Source: Davidsoniella eucalypti (Eukaryota > Ascomycota > Sordariomycetes > Microascales > Ceratocystidaceae). Taken from it: a stretch of 64,000 nt of DNA. The stretch lies in contig RMBW01000047.1 of the NCBI GenBank assembly GCA_004009845.1, positions 1 to 64,000 on the forward strand, given 5' to 3'. Positions 1 through 13,051 of the stretch are shown piece after piece (positions within the stretch are counted from its first letter, which is position 1; each line of letters begins with the position of its first letter). A program made the translations under genes and the position numbers. The notes under the pieces are model-generated. The model was not told where the DNA came from. It saw only the letters and a list, made by a program, of their open reading frames with translations, and made no database searches.

Positions 1-1611
1 AAGAAGAAGGCTATCACTTTTTGCTTTTTCTGCTTCTTGATATTGCATTGTTCTCTTCTCTCTCTCTCTATATATATATACTGCATTTGCTTTTCAGTCG
101 TTCATGTATCTGCATCCTTTTCGTTTTGCTTTATTTCTTGCTTTTATTCGTGTTTTTGTCTTTTTTGTCCTACATGTTCTGTGTCGTTGCTCACTTGCAT
201 CGCCTGTTCGATCTTGTTGATAACTCTTGCTTCGAATTTTCCATGTTTGAGATGCCTCTCCTATACGGCTTCTCCCCCTAGTGTGTTTGCCATTTATTTC
301 CGTGCTCGCTTTCGCATATTTTGCTCATATAAACTGCATCTTTGATTCATTTTAAACATGACACTATAATTCTCGCTATAGTCATCACGATATCGTTTCT
401 TGCTTGTTTAGCGTTTTATTTCAGCCGCTGTTGCATGTCATTCTATCCATCTTATATTGATACCATGAGTTCGTCACCCAACTTGTTTTTCTAAAAGCAA
501 GTATAAAATAATAGACTACTACACTTATTGCTCATCTATGATAATTACAAAGTGACGACAATGGAAAGCCCCAGGAATAAAATCGGTCTTTGTTTAGATC
601 GAGATATATAAAAAGTAAAGCGATGTTTGGTCACCTTGTTCCCCCACGTAGTGACTGACTTCACCTTGATTTCGACCCCTCACTTGGGCAAGAAAGATAC
701 TGAATATTGAGTTGACTTGGGCGTTTTGACCTAAAACCCCCCAGCTTTTATTTAGCCTGTATCCGCTCGTATGCTACGAAATTTATGATATTGTAAGCTA
801 ATTTATGGATAAGAAAGACGTTCTAGCTATCTGGCCTATTCTTTTCTTTGACCGGCCGATACATAGCTCACTTGATCACCGTAAGTAGTTGGCATGCTTG
901 ATGTCTAGTATTCACTATATGCCCTGAATAAGACCTACTAGGCAAGATACCAACCAGTACCGTAGATTTCTCTGTGGCAAGTGAGAGAATGCAAATAAGA
1001 CGATGAAAAAAGCACAAACTTGCTTTCAGCGCTAATGTGTCGATGGGTCATAGTTAAGGGCGTGGTCTGCACGCAGGAAAGTTCGCCCTGAGAATATTAT
1101 AATAGACAACACAGCGCCTACATTACATGCCATGATAAAATACACATCGATTCATTTGCTTTGAGGTAGAAAAAAGCGCTTATTGAAAAGAGGTCAAGTT
1201 TCCTACCTTGAATTTTAATCTGTGTTGACTTGAGGAGAATGTCTTTGATGATTGCTTATAAGAGATGAAGTTAGGTAAATTTTGTCCGCCAAAGTAGATT
1301 TTGTGTGACCGTGAAATAACATGATATGAAAAGAGAAATTACCAGTCTCTTGTTATTGATATACTGCTGTTGTTTTAAGACCACAATCTGAGATTAGGCA
1401 GCGCCTAAATTTGACAGTTGCTTGTTATCTGATCACCGTTGAAATGGCAAGTCTGTCACTTTCCCCCCACTTTAGTAGCTTTGATTATTTGCGCAATATT
1501 TGAACTTTACACTTATCACCTCGTTTTATTACTATTTTTCATTTATTCTCATCTTAAAGTCATAAACTTCAATACTTCTCTCCCGTCCATTATTTATTTG
1601 CAGTCTTCAAA
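1..1611. other. Intergenic, upstream of the dehydrogenase gene
   Basis: No gene could be supported. The first 350 bases are very T/C-rich on the + strand, with a CT run passing into a TA run at about 61-80. The open frames there are hydrophobic low-complexity translations with no family resemblance. The last 170 bases before the ATG at 1612 are pyrimidine-rich, as is common in fungal leaders, and probably hold the promoter and 5' UTR of the next gene. Confidence 0.6.
61..80. repeat. CT/TA microsatellite
   Basis: A short CT dinucleotide run is followed directly by about six TA repeats. This is simple-sequence DNA in an intergenic T-rich stretch, with no function inferred. Confidence 0.8.
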
Positions 1612-2825
1612 ATGAGCGCTTCGCGAACTCAGATCCTCCAACTCGGCACCGTTGAGCAGTAAGTTACATCCTTGGGTGTCAGGGTACTAAGCCTCAGGTC
1701 ATAGACATTGGTATACGTCTTATTCATCTATATAAGCACCCTCACCATAACTCACCTACCTATCATGTGTTTGTAAGCTGACCATGTTAATTTCACCACA
1801 GTGCTCTTGAAGCATGGGCTGAAATCGGCACATTTGCCGATATCATACGACCTAAAAGCACCGATCGCGCCTCATTCCTAGCGGAGATTGCCTCCGGCGC
1901 CTTCTCCAATGTGACTGTCATCTACCGCACATTCCCATCTGCCGCTCAAACCGGTCTTTTCGACGCCACGCTCATCGCCGCTCTTCCCGAATCTGTCAAA
2001 TTCATCTGCCACAACGGCGCGGGATACGACCAAATCGACGTGGCCGCTTGCACAGCTCGTGGCATTCGTGTATCCAACACGCCAACAGCCGTCGATGATG
2101 CTACCGCCGATATCAACATCTGGTTGATGATTGGTGCCCTGCGTAACTTGAACAAGGGTATGACACAGCTGCGCAATAGCGAGTGGCGTAAGAATCTGCC
2201 GTTTGGTCATGATCCTCAGGAAAAGGTTCTCGGTATCCTCGGTATGGGCGGCATTGGACGCAACATGGCTCGCAAGGCCCGGGCTTTTGGTATGACTATA
2301 AAGTACTACAACAGACGTCGTCTAAGTCCGGAGTTGGAGGAAGGTGCGGAGTATGTAGACTTTGATACGCTTCTGGCCGAAAGCCATGTTCTTAGTCTCA
2401 ACCTGCCGTTGAACGTAGGTTTTCCCCTTGGACAATCTGTGAAACTATTCGGCGATCATTACTTGCTAACACTATATAAACAGGAAAACACTCGCCACAG
2501 CATATCGACAGCCCAATTCGCAAAGATGAGAGATGGTATTGTCATTGTCAACACTGCACGTGGTGCCGTCATGGACGAGGCCGCATTAGTTGCTGCCCTT
2601 GATAGCGGAAAGGTTGCTTCAGTTGGTCTAGATGTGTTTGAGAAGGAGCCTGAAATTCACCCTGGCTTGTTGAGCAATGACAATGTTATATTGGTGCCGC
2701 ATATGGGCACCTGGACATACGAGTCGCAGAAGAAGATGGAAGAATGGGCTTTCAGCAACGTGACGCTAGCTGTGAAGGAACAGAAGCTCGTTTCGATCGT
2801 GTTCGAACAGGCTCATCTTGCCTAA
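1612..2825 (+). CDS. D-isomer-specific 2-hydroxyacid dehydrogenase (glyoxylate/hydroxypyruvate reductase-like)
   Basis: Predicted NAD(P)H-dependent reductase of 2-keto acids such as glyoxylate; it could equally be annotated as a D-mandelate dehydrogenase-type enzyme. Three exons: 1612-1658, 1802-2414 and 2484-2825, giving 333 aa, the usual family length. The start is the ATG at 1612, because splicing 1659-1801 joins the N-terminus in frame to the rest of the catalytic domain. Visible motifs are the Rossmann glycine loop GMGGIG after GIL, the catalytic Arg in NTARGAV, the Glu in EKEPE, and the catalytic His in PHMGTW. The second intron (2415-2483) is 69 nt, a multiple of three, and has no stop, so an unspliced reading stays open and inserts 23 residues; the CTAAC branch site and the family alignment argue it is spliced. 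The family is clear; the exact substrate is not. Confidence 0.88.
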
Positions 2826-3485
2826 GCATAATACAACAACACAGTATAAGACTAGATGATATGAGTGATGTCACGAACACTTCAACATACAAAGTCGTGA
2901 TTTGAGATGCAGTTTAAGATATGTAATTATGATTTATTGGTTTATTTGTACCATGAGCCCGGGTAACTTAGACGTACTGGGTTGGCAACATGGTTTGTTG
3001 AATATGTGCCAGGCCTGTCATTCTGTAGTACTCTATTCTCTCGGCTGTTGGAGTTCTTGGTTGAAATTATGAAGTATGGAAGCACATGTTGACGAGTTGC
3101 AAGATACATAAGTTGATATGAAGGCACCCAAGTAGCCGAATCCTGATCTAGTTGAGAAGATACAGAGGATCATGCTTCTGGAAGGCCTTGTCCACCATGA
3201 CTGACGGAGAATGATTCTCCGCTTGCTTAGTTATGCACAAGGGCCGCTCTCATTCGTCTTCAAATGTATTGCATATGGGAAAATAGGCATGGCATGATGT
3301 AAGAATGGGGTTGAAAAAAAAAAAGAAACACAACAATGAAATCCCGTTATTTTGTTGAAAAGTCCCGCTGATAAGAATCCCGAAAAATGGTCATGAGGCG
3401 CGTAAAAAAAGTTGATAACTCTGGCGATGTTAAAAGTGCACAGAGAATTTTGTTGTAACAGAAGTTATTATTAGGCGTAAACCGC
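2826..3485. other. Intergenic between convergent genes
   Basis: This is the shared 3' region of the dehydrogenase (+) and S-adenosylhomocysteinase (-). It is AT-rich with an A-run near 3316, and no coding region is supported. It presumably holds both 3' UTRs. Confidence 0.6.
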
Positions 3486-4972
3486 TTAGTAGCGGTAGCT
3501 AGAGATTTGAGAAATATGGTTAGTCTTTGAAATATAAGAAAGTGAGTGATGGGATTTAACATACATATCGGCCTTGTAGGGACCCTCGGTAGGCAGACCC
3601 AGGTACTCGGCCTGAACGGAAGTTAGAGTGCTGAGCTCAACGTTGCAGTGGTCCAAGTGCAGACGAGCGACCTCCTCATCCAGAATCTTGGGCAGGACGA
3701 AGACACCAGTCTCGAGCTTGCCGAGCTTGGAGAACTCAACGAACTTGTTGCAGAAGGCGGCATCGCCGGACTTGTACAGCTGGATCTGGGCCAGGACCTG
3801 GTTGGTGAACGAGCAGGACATGACGAAAGAAGAGTGGCCGGTGGCACAGCCAAGGTTGACCAGGCGGCCCTCAGCCAGAAGCAGGATGTGGCGGCCGTTC
3901 TTCATTAGGAAGCGATCGACCTGGGGCTTAATGTTCTGTACGGAGGCGGCGTTGGCCTTCAGCCAGGCAACATCGATCTCGATATCGAAGTGACCAATGT
4001 CTGAAAGAGAGAATTGTTAGTATCGTTAGAAGAAGAAGCGAATCATGTGTTGGAAGATGTGCATAACTTACTGCAGACAATAGCATCGTTGGGCATCTTC
4101 TCGAAGTGCTCGGCAGTCAGAATGTCACGGCAGCCGGTGGTGGTGACGAAAACTTGACCGACGGAAGCAGCCTTCTCCATGGTGGTGACCTGGTAGCCGG
4201 CCATGGCAGCCTGAAGAGCGTTGATGGGATCAATCTCAGTGATCAGGACGCGAGCGCCCATACCGGACAGAGCCATGGCGCAACCCTTACCAACATCACC
4301 GAAACCAGCAACGACGGCGATCTTGCCAGCAATCATGACATCAGTGGCACGCTTGATACCGTCGATCAGGGACTCACGGCAACCGTACAGGTTGTCGAAC
4401 TTGGACTTGGTAACGGAGTCGTTGACGTTGATAGCGGGAACCAGGAGCTCGCCTTTCTTCAGCATCTTGTAAAGGTGGTGGACACCAGTGGTGGTCTCCT
4501 CAGAGACACCGTAGCAGTCCTTCAGCATCTCAGGGTACTTGGCGTGGACCAGCTGGGTCAGGTCACCACCGTCATCCAGAATCAAGTTCAGCTTCTTGCC
4601 ATCCTTGAAGGCATTCAGCTGCTGCTCAAGGCACCAGTTGTACTCCTCCTCGGTCTCACCCTTCCAGGCGAAGACGGGGATACCGGCAGCGGCGATGGCA
4701 GCAGCGGCGTGGTCCTGGGTGGAAAAAATGTTGCAAGAGGACCAGGTGACCTCGGCACCAAGAGCGACCAGAGTCTCAATCAGCACAGCGGTTTGGATGG
4801 TCATGTGCAGGCAACCAGCAATGCGGGCACCAGCGAGAGGCTGATCGGTAGCGTACTTGGCACGAGTGGCCATGAGACCGGGCATCTCGTTCTCGGCGAG
4901 CTCGATCTCCTTGCGACCGAAGGCGGCCAGGGACAGGTCAGAGACCTTGAAGACGTGAGCAGGGGCAGCCAT
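3486..4972 (-). CDS. SAH1: S-adenosylhomocysteinase (S-adenosyl-L-homocysteine hydrolase)
   Basis: Cytosolic NAD-dependent enzyme that reversibly splits S-adenosylhomocysteine into adenosine and homocysteine, relieving product inhibition of methyltransferases. Exons in coding order: 4972-4072, 4000-3565 and 3498-3486, giving 449 aa, the normal fungal length. The ATG at 4972 gives the expected N-terminus. The NAD-binding loop GFGDVGKG lies at about residue 223, and the SAHH signatures around NIFSTQDHAAAA and the C-terminal K-x(4)-YRY are present; the C-terminal Lys and Tyr of this family contact NAD of the neighbouring subunit. The last exon is only 13 nt and encodes the final YRY. The intron before it (3499-3564, 66 nt) is a multiple of three without stops, so a retained intron would insert residues just before this tail. 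The upstream minus-strand sequence is strongly pyrimidine-rich, fitting high expression. Confidence 0.97.
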
Positions 4973-4989
4973 TGTGGATGATGTGATAT

Positions 4990-5110
4990 TTGGTTATGTG
5001 AAAAGACGATAAAAGAAAGAAGGAGAAGAAGAAGAAGAGAAGAAAAAGTAAGAAGGGAGGGCGGATAATAAAAAGAAAAGAAAAGAAAAATTGAAGGAAG
5101 CAGGAAAAAA
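4990..5110 (-). promoter_or_regulatory. Pyrimidine-rich leader/core promoter of SAH1
   Basis: On the coding strand of SAH1 this stretch, immediately upstream of its ATG, is almost entirely C and T, with repeated TTCTTC and TTTTC units. CT-rich tracts close to the transcription start are typical of highly expressed fungal housekeeping genes. The function is inferred from composition and position; no start site can be read. Confidence 0.45.
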
Positions 5111-7524
5111 AGCTGACAGCGGGGCTGATTTGTGTAGAAGCGGAAGGCTCTGAGCTGCTAAACAGCAAGTAGGCATAAGGGCCGTATTACATAGTACTAG
5201 TTATTGTATGTTTATTTCACGTTGGCATGTATCTCTTCGCCTTCCAGCATGCGGCTAGGTACTTCCGGGCTACTTGCCGTTTGAGGTTTGGATGGCTGAC
5301 CCCTGGGCGGTGAGCGGGGTCAGAAAATTCTCTTGTTATGGTTTCTGGTTTTTTTTTTAATTCTTTCTTTTCATCTTTCGCCTCGGAAAGTAGCAGGAGT
5401 TTACTAAAATTTCACAAGCTGGTGGCTAAGAGCGCTCCTCCTATAGGCTATACAGGGAACAATCGAGCTTTTTTGCTATTAGTAAAAGGCTGTGTGTCTG
5501 TGATAGTGGGGCAATTTTATATGTACAACATTGTAGTTGCCATGGAGGGACCCCGCAATACAATATACAATAGATAGTATCAATACTTTAGTGGACACCA
5601 GACAGGCCACTCCATACATCAAAGAGATATCTGTTGTTGACAACGATATGGCATCTCCAACGATCAGTATAGACTGTGGTCGTATCGTACGGATTATATG
5701 AGATGTCGTTAATTGGCATGCGTGGTGAGAGATAGCGGATCTGACAGTCTAATTGATGGCTACATGTAGTCACTTTAGGCATAGGCTATTGACGGTAATA
5801 CCTGGTACTAGGCTTATATTTACATATCTATTGATATCTTTCCGGTGTGCTTCCCGTTCGTTGCATGCATGTGCATAGTATGAGGGTGGCCACTTAGATG
5901 GTAGTATAGAACGCAACATTACAAAGATAGTTGTGTCTGTTCATTCGTAGCTCCGGCAGCCCTGGCTCAGGTGATTTCCCCTCCCCCTTCCATCGGTGTT
6001 GTTGGGAATCTGTCGTCTTCTTCCCCTGTCGGATATATGGGCTGGCCCCTGCCAGTTGGACGCCCTGCTGCTACTATCACTGTGATTGACCTGTTGGTCT
6101 GATAGTTTTTTTCTACAGCATTAATCAATCGTATTCACGAGTCTTCACCTACCGTAGCCGTCTGTTGGCTGGCTAAGTGCTAAGGCCCCAAACCTAGCCC
6201 ATTTTATTCAATATGCTTTATTTGTAGGCTGAAGTTCACTAGTGCATTAACTACTGAAACTTGTTCATTTAGAGAGGGGTTCGTAGAGCCGATAAAGCGA
6301 GCACATGGAGTTGAATTTTGGAAGGAAGGGAGGATTGGGAGTTGTTAGTAAGACCGATAATCAAGGCACCTTCTATGAAGCATGGTTAGCATGCCTTGGT
6401 CAATAGAAGTTTTTGGTAATGATTATGTACACATAGTTGTGAAGAATACACACTGGACAAAGCAACGCTATCTCTTGATGCTCTCTCACATGTCAAGAAT
6501 GCGATCAGGTCGTGATTCAACGACTCCACGCCAAGTGCTGCTTTTCTCAACAATAGTTTCTAAACGCGAGTACTACTTCGCTATTTAATTCCCTAAAACT
6601 CAACAATAAAGTTCCAGAGATATAAAAAATGGAACCTGATTGGCTGTCATGAAGACGATTATCGAACGTGGTAACTATAGTACATATGTACATGACACTA
6701 TACACTAATCACACCTAATAATAATGTATATGTTTACAAGCAGCTGAAACCCGAACTGACATCCATCTGAACAATCAAACATCTTCGGTAAATGTCATGA
6801 GATATAGATCCCTGATTATAATTGATGTCACGCGTAATAGAGCTTTATGACTCTCGCTAACCAAACTATCAAAATATTCGTACCAAGGCAAATAAGTCAT
6901 GTTCTATATGTAGTTCAAGGTGTAGTAGTAGACTTTTTATTGGAGAAAATTCCAACCCAATCACAATCCCAACGCCACACAATCATACAAGTAGGCCGTC
7001 TTGTTTAATTGTGAATTTCTATCCCCATTCGTACCTCTGAAAACCAATTTACTTCATCGCTCCGTACAGTATGTGCATATATACAAAACACGAATCCTAA
7101 TACTTGCTTCCGTTTTTTAGGACAATTTAATAGAAGGACATGTTGTCTAGACTATTATACTCCTAGAATCGAATATTCGAAAGTTGACGCCTTCTATTCC
7201 TAACCAGTATGCACAACTAAACATTAATATCCCAAATAGCCCCTAATACTTTTGTTGTGATGACGGATATAAGTCGCCTTATCATAGAATGCAGTATAGT
7301 ACCGGATATGATGAAGATATCTAGCCGATACAAAGGATATGAAAAAAAGTTCTGTACAAGAGAACCAAGATGTAAAAGGTAAGGGGGAGATACCAAAATA
7401 AACAAGGGTGCCTCTTGGCAACAAAGAGATAGTACAAAAGATGAAGCAAAAAAAATATATAAGAAACAAACTTTGTTTAAAAAGCCTTAGGAACATAAAT
7501 CACACCTGATAAGAAAAAGTGAGT
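5111..7524. other. Intergenic, no gene supported
   Basis: It lies between the 5' side of SAH1 and the 3' end of the eIF3h gene, both on the minus strand. A T-run sits near 5348, and the remainder is AT-rich with frequent stops on both strands. The longest open frames (about 60-90 codons) have no family character and no linked splice sites. Confidence 0.55.
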
Positions 7525-8806
7525 TTATGCTGCTTTGGGTAGCAGGTTGTCACGAACAGCGAACATCTTAGCACTGATGTTGGCAGTGAAGCTGTCAACC
7601 TGCTTAGCATATTGATCAATCTGCTTAGCGTTCAGCATGCCTTCCAGCTTGCTAGGCTCCTGCGGCAGCTTGAACAAACGCTGCCATTCATCTTCGGGGA
7701 GAGGGGCCTGTTTAGCAGAGACACGGACAAGATTCTCGGCCTTGCGCTTGGCTTGCCACTGGGCGATCTTGGCCTGCTCACGGCCGACTTGACGCTGGTG
7801 GAACTGGAAGTTGTTGAGGTCGGTGTAGTGAGCCTCGATGCTCTCGAGCAACAGATCGCAAGTCTTCTCAAGGAAGGGATCGATTGAGAGGTCTAGGTTG
7901 TCGATCGAAGGGTAAAAAGGAGTCTGGTTGGGGCCGTTCTCGATATCAGCCAGGGAGCGAGGTTGGCGGATTTCAGTGGTGGTAGCCCGCTGAGGAATCT
8001 GGTGTAGGAAGGTAGTCAGGAGGTGAGAGTTATGGACGGTGATAGGAACCTCAACGAGGAACTCCTTGAAGTTCAGCTTGGACTTTTGGAGGCTATAATA
8101 TATGTTAGCTTGGTACTATTGTTCTATACACCGTCATGATTTGACATACGCCTCAGTGGTGAATTTGTTCTCCTTGTCCTTATAAGCAGCCATGAACTTG
8201 GGGGTCAGGCGGAAAGCTCTCAAGCTCAGAGTACCCTGGGAGCTGTGGCTGACATCGTGCACAAGAGCAATGGCTTTTTCATTGTCCTTCTGGTAGTGAT
8301 ACTGGTTCTCAATCAGGGAGGCGTTGAAGATGTTGCCCATAGCAGCGCTAGTGTACCAACCAATGGCGTTGGCATCAATATTGACCTCCTTCAGGTAGCG
8401 AATCATTTCGTTCTGGTAGGCGATAACATTCTTCTGGCGGGGGGCAGCAGATGCCTGGGATGGAGAGTCCGAGTGCTCGGAGCCGTTGACCTCGACGCTA
8501 GGGAAGGGGAATGAGTTGGTGATTTCGAAAGTGTTCTCGGTATCAAGACCGACAAGGGCACCGGTAACGGTGGTAGGGAATGACGAAGAGCAGTGCTTGG
8601 CGACTTTCATGACGACCTTTTAAAAACATTGTTAATATACATATTCAGCCTGGAATTATGCCAGAATAGTAGGGCAACCGATATCCCACAGGGCCATACG
8701 GGATCCATTAAGCCGATATCAAATTGGCCGAGTATATGAGGGTTCTTACAAGAGCCTCCACCTGAATCGAGGCGATAGGCGTCGCATCCTTGGGAGCATC
8801 AGCCAT
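7525..8806 (-). CDS. eIF3h: Eukaryotic translation initiation factor 3 subunit h
   Basis: MPN-domain subunit of the eIF3 complex, which binds the 40S ribosome and promotes 43S pre-initiation complex assembly. Exons in coding order: 8806-8750, 8616-8150 and 8092-7525, giving 363 aa, as expected for fungal eIF3h. The first exon encodes only 19 residues, ending QVEAL, and joins in phase to VVMKVAKHC. The N-terminal half is the MPN domain, with TGALVGLD and the family signature GWYTSA. It lacks the full zinc-binding JAMM set, consistent with a structural rather than peptidase subunit. The C-terminal half is helical and charged (LESIEAHYTDLNNFQFHQRQ). Introns are 133 and 57 nt with normal splice sites. 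Identification is confident from the whole-length pattern. Confidence 0.95.
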
Positions 8807-10085
8807 ATTTGAGATTGTGTGAAGGGAAATTCGAGAGAAGAAAATCGAAATTTGGAAACAAAGATCGGAATCGGGAAGTGGCTCGATTTCGTGATACCGA
8901 GTAGGCAATTATGATGTCGTTAGCCAAACAAAAGGAGGGGTTGCGTGGACAGGGTGGTGATCGCGATGACACTGGCTTCTTCCGGTTTTGCGTGGATATG
9001 CTGAATAAGAAATTTCGTAGATTTGTGCGGCTGCCCCTCTGCACAGTGACTCACCGCCCGGCAGAATCGGCATTCTAAGCTTACAGCATTTCTGAATCCA
9101 GCTTAAAGCCCCGAGCGCAGCACTGTGTGAAAAGGACAGTGCGGATATGTATTCGTGACCACCACACTGTTACACATATAAACACACCTTGGGCCTTTAT
9201 TTGCACCCCTAACTCTGTGCATATCCCACGCCGGAGGTCGTCCCCCACGCTCCTGCTCATTCACCATCAATTTAATCTCAACGACATGTCATTCGTAAGG
9301 CTGAATGCTATTGTGGCATTGTCACGACTTTGCCTTCAGCCTCGCGGTTTTTGCGTGCAAAAACCAGTGCTGGGGCCCTTGAAATACATCTCCAGCTTCG
9401 GACGTCTCATGCGAGCCATAGCGGCTTATCTACCCTCTATATGGGCTAATAGACAGCATACTGATTATGCATATTGTCCACTCACACCCATGTGTAGCAC
9501 TACGGAAGCTAGCAGCAATTGAAAGCCCACCTCCCTACGTTTTTCCTAATGGAGCCTCGTTTAGCCATTTCCTGCTGCTATCTTTCTCAAGCTCAATGCA
9601 AGAGGCAGTTATCAAGCAAGGACTTGCTTTTTCTACACCATCTTCCCCCCATCCGACCCTCCCATAACGCAAGTACTTTCCCTTTTCTTGTTATCTCCAA
9701 ACACTTTAGCTCGCAAATCCGTAATTGCGTAGCATTCGCTCCATTTTGTAGCGCAGTTATAGCTTATCGCGTCACTTACGAGTTATCGTCATAAACATAA
9801 TCTTGTCTTTAGTCAAGACTACATATCGTAGTACTTTTTGTGGCTCAAAGTCTGGCATTTATTGATGCATTATAGAACAAATTCTTTATCTTGATTTTGG
9901 TGGTTTGAAATCCCTTTATGAATTTACTTCAATCGGGCCTGTTGTTGCTTTCCTATTCTGTGGTATTATATATGTGTTTTGGTAACCCTATATTTGCTCT
10001 CTATCTAAGTATGTAGTTTTTGATAGCACTTGATAATTTTGAGCCCAGTATCTCAAAGAAAAGCAACCAATTTACTTGTTGTTTC
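8807..10085. other. Intergenic, 5' of eIF3h and 3' of the UPF0643 gene
   Basis: A 131-codon open frame at 9127-9522 (+) and overlapping shorter ones were inspected. They show no signal peptide, domain or codon pattern that would support a gene. The right part is AT-rich. Confidence 0.55.
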
Positions 10086-10937
10086 TCAATGTCTAGGATG
10101 ACCGCGAATCTCTATGGGCTTGAATGACCAGTCCAAAATGCCGTCAAAAATAACTAGCTCGTAGCATTCAACTTTATACCAACTATACATTGGCACGCCA
10201 GCACGGACTGCCTTGAGATGTGCCGGGCAGCGAGATGCTTTAGCCGCATGCTCGCGAGACGACCAAAAGCAGGTAGCTAAGTTTATCTTTTCGCTATCTG
10301 GCGAACCGTACCAGTACCTAAAACATGGTGTTAGTATACTATAATTTTTGTTAACCGAAAATGAGTGGCATTCAGCACTAACTTGAGAATTTTGAACTTT
10401 GTCGCTTCTGCGTGTGCCTCTTTATCGAGATCTGATAGATCAGCGTATACATCCATATCACGTAACTGTGAACGGAAAGCCACAATGAAAAGGTTCATTT
10501 CTTGAAAGCTGTCTACACGAGAGCCAACGATATGTCTTAGGTGATCCACGACCTGGTCAATGTTGAACGATTCTTGGTAGGATGCCTTTGCATAGTCTGT
10601 GCGAACATTTGTGAATGCCTCGAGTGCAAGAACAAGGCTTGCCTGTTGCCAGTTCAGAGACCACAAGTCAGTCTGGTGGTCTGGCTCTGTGTAGTCCGAG
10701 TTACATATGAAGCGCTCGTTTTCGGTGATGAAATCTTGGGGCACGATTGGACCGGACACTGACAAGCCGGGTGAAAGGAGTCTGTCAGCTCTGCGATAAG
10801 TTAGCAGCGGTCACCTTTTTTAATATATATTTTTTAATATTTAGTACCCAAGTGGTTATTTACCGGCTAGATCGAAGTGAAAGCAGCTCATGCGAAAGCT
10901 GGGATGTAGTTTGGAGAGTTGCAGTAGTTGCATGCAT
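10086..10937 (-). CDS. UPF0643 family protein of unknown function
   Basis: Conserved fungal protein resembling the UPF0643 family; its biochemical role is unknown. Exons in coding order: 10937-10864, 10790-10383 and 10317-10086, giving 237 aa. The middle exon alone begins without an ATG; a branch site and acceptor at 10791 and a donor at 10863 connect it in phase to a short first exon starting at the ATG at 10937. Family-type features are the run FIVAFRSQLRDMDVYADLSD, AHAEA, then KYWYGSPD, NLATCFWSSREHAAKA and a Trp/Tyr-rich end. This arrangement of a small alpha/beta domain with conserved Trp is why the family was recognised. Introns are 73 and 65 nt. The family call is from memory of its pattern; the first exon is inferred from splice logic. 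Confidence 0.78.
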
Positions 10938-13051
10938 TTTGGAGAAGCGCACAATTTATCGGTTGTGCAATATATATATAATGTATGTAGGTTTGTAGAT
11001 CCTAGGCCCTTGCACGATTGGGTAATGCGTATACAGCAGATGTTTTAAGCGTCTATACTGAGCGTATTGGAACTAATCACGGTAAAAGAAAGGCAGAAAA
11101 AGAGCCAAAAGAAGTAGGATGTAGATAGATAATCAAAATGATGGCACACGATAGTAAGTGACAACGGAAGCGTATAGAGCGACCAAGAGTTTATAGGCAA
11201 AATGGAAAGTAAGACGAAGGCCCGAACAAGAACGAGGGAAGCAAAGGAACAGAACGAGAAAATCCAGAGGGACGGAGACCTATCATATAGCCACAGGCCG
11301 GTAGTTATGTGCATACTCGGCGCCTTTAGAGTGCCCATATTCACTATATCTTAGAGACGTGTGAGTTAACCTTCATTTACAGACGCCTATACAGACATAG
11401 CAAGGGCAGGGTCGCTTTGTTTTCACCCGGTGCGCTAATAATTCCAAGATACCGATAGCCAGTTAGTAACAAACACATACCCGTACAATAACCTACAGGA
11501 CGTAGTAAGGCATAACTGCAGCCAACAAGAGCATGCGTCCTTCCTTGTTCCTCTGGGGACCCCATTTTGGATTTCCATAGACCAACGAAGTCAAGGAGCA
11601 TTCCGGATTCCGCTGCTGCACGCTTCCTATAATCACAACTTACAGCTGTTTGTTTCGCAGCCAAGAGAAAGGCAGCAACTGATAAACGCACCGATATCCC
11701 AGTCAGTCAGTTGTTAAGCCGTATTAGAAGGGCAGGGAATAGCGAAGGCATTAGACAAAGAGGGGCCGTTGTGGCCGGTTTGCTTCCATCGTACATGATA
11801 TCAATTTGCAATGGGGGTTTTCTTATATCCTATTTTTTTCTCGTATATTATTCATGTTCAACAGCCTGCCTGCCTGCCTTCGTTTGTGCCTCCTTATATA
11901 TTGCCTCTAGACCAAGATGAACAAATACAGTTGGCAATCTGCGTTTGCTTTGGCGTGCTTAGTATCAGCCACTAGCGCGTAGAGTCGTTCGGACAAATCT
12001 TCACGCTACCGATGGCGCGAATGGTGAGGCCGATAGCGCCTTCAAATAAGCAGCCTGCTGTCGATACGGTTCCGAAGATTGATTGGTTTGCAATATGAAT
12101 GGGTGATTGTGTATATAACGAAGGTAATCGGACTGTTCGGTTGCATGTGCAAATGTAAACACGCAGACCTAGCATGTGTCAAAGTGTGAGCTAGGTACTT
12201 GGCACGGTAGTTAGAAAGCCTGGGCCCTGCCCCTCACTGGCTTTGTCGCTGGCGCTGTTGTTGGTGTTGATTTTGAAAAGATATAGCCAAGGGAAAATAG
12301 AGAGGCCCGGAACGAACTGCAAACGCAATGCGTGGCCATGCAGGATGGATTGATCCAGAAATAGCGATCTCATACATGCGTGTTCACTCTATATTGAGGG
12401 ATATAGAGATTCTCATCCTCAGCGCTTTGCCTAGCTCTGGCTTTCTGTATGGACAGGCATGTGCAGTCGGCGCCATCATATATCCAGTTCTAGAATTAAC
12501 CGTGTCCATATATAGCATGATGGTGGTGGAGGTGGACTTTGTTGTCAGTATTCTTACCCTAGTAATGACAGGTTCGGCGACTACTACGACGGGTGCTGAT
12601 ATTGCTATTTTTACTGCTATTTTCTGCTTGCCGCTATCATATGTCAGATATACCTGAAAAAAGTAAAGCATCAACCCAACCTACATGCAACATGTGCCGA
12701 AATCACAGCCTGGGCCGCAGATTTACCTTATTGAACCGTGCCAAATCGGCGCTTCTGGTTCGCCAGGCTTGAACAATACAAAGAGACTTGTTTCTTACGG
12801 TTATCCCTTTCGGTGATAGAGCAGTCAGTTGCTAGACGGTAGGCACATCTTTCACAGGAAACACTAATGGATATTAACAACGGAAGATATACAAGAATTA
12901 TACGCGATCATAAAAAAGACGCTCTGGCCGTTCGAATATAGCTGTAAGACCTTATACCTAAGGGTGGAACGGTTTTGCAAGAATAAAGTAGCAGTAGTAC
13001 ATAAGTGGTACCTCCTTGTGAGCAGAGCCACATAAACTACTACCACGGCCA

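Noticed and set aside
21..345. Open frames of 86 and 102 codons at the left edge
   Set aside because: They are translations of T/C-rich simple sequence, overlap in two frames, and have no domain or splice context.
4106..4981. Long + strand open frame of 291 codons opposite S-adenosylhomocysteinase
   Set aside because: It is the antisense shadow of a strongly conserved gene; high GC at third positions keeps the other strand open.
9127..9522. 131-codon + strand frame between eIF3h and the UPF0643 gene
   Set aside because: No signal peptide, domain, or recognisable composition; length is compatible with chance.
11045..12674. Several hydrophobic frames (up to 109 codons) on both strands
   Set aside because: Mutually overlapping, some starting only at non-ATG codons, with no family similarity.
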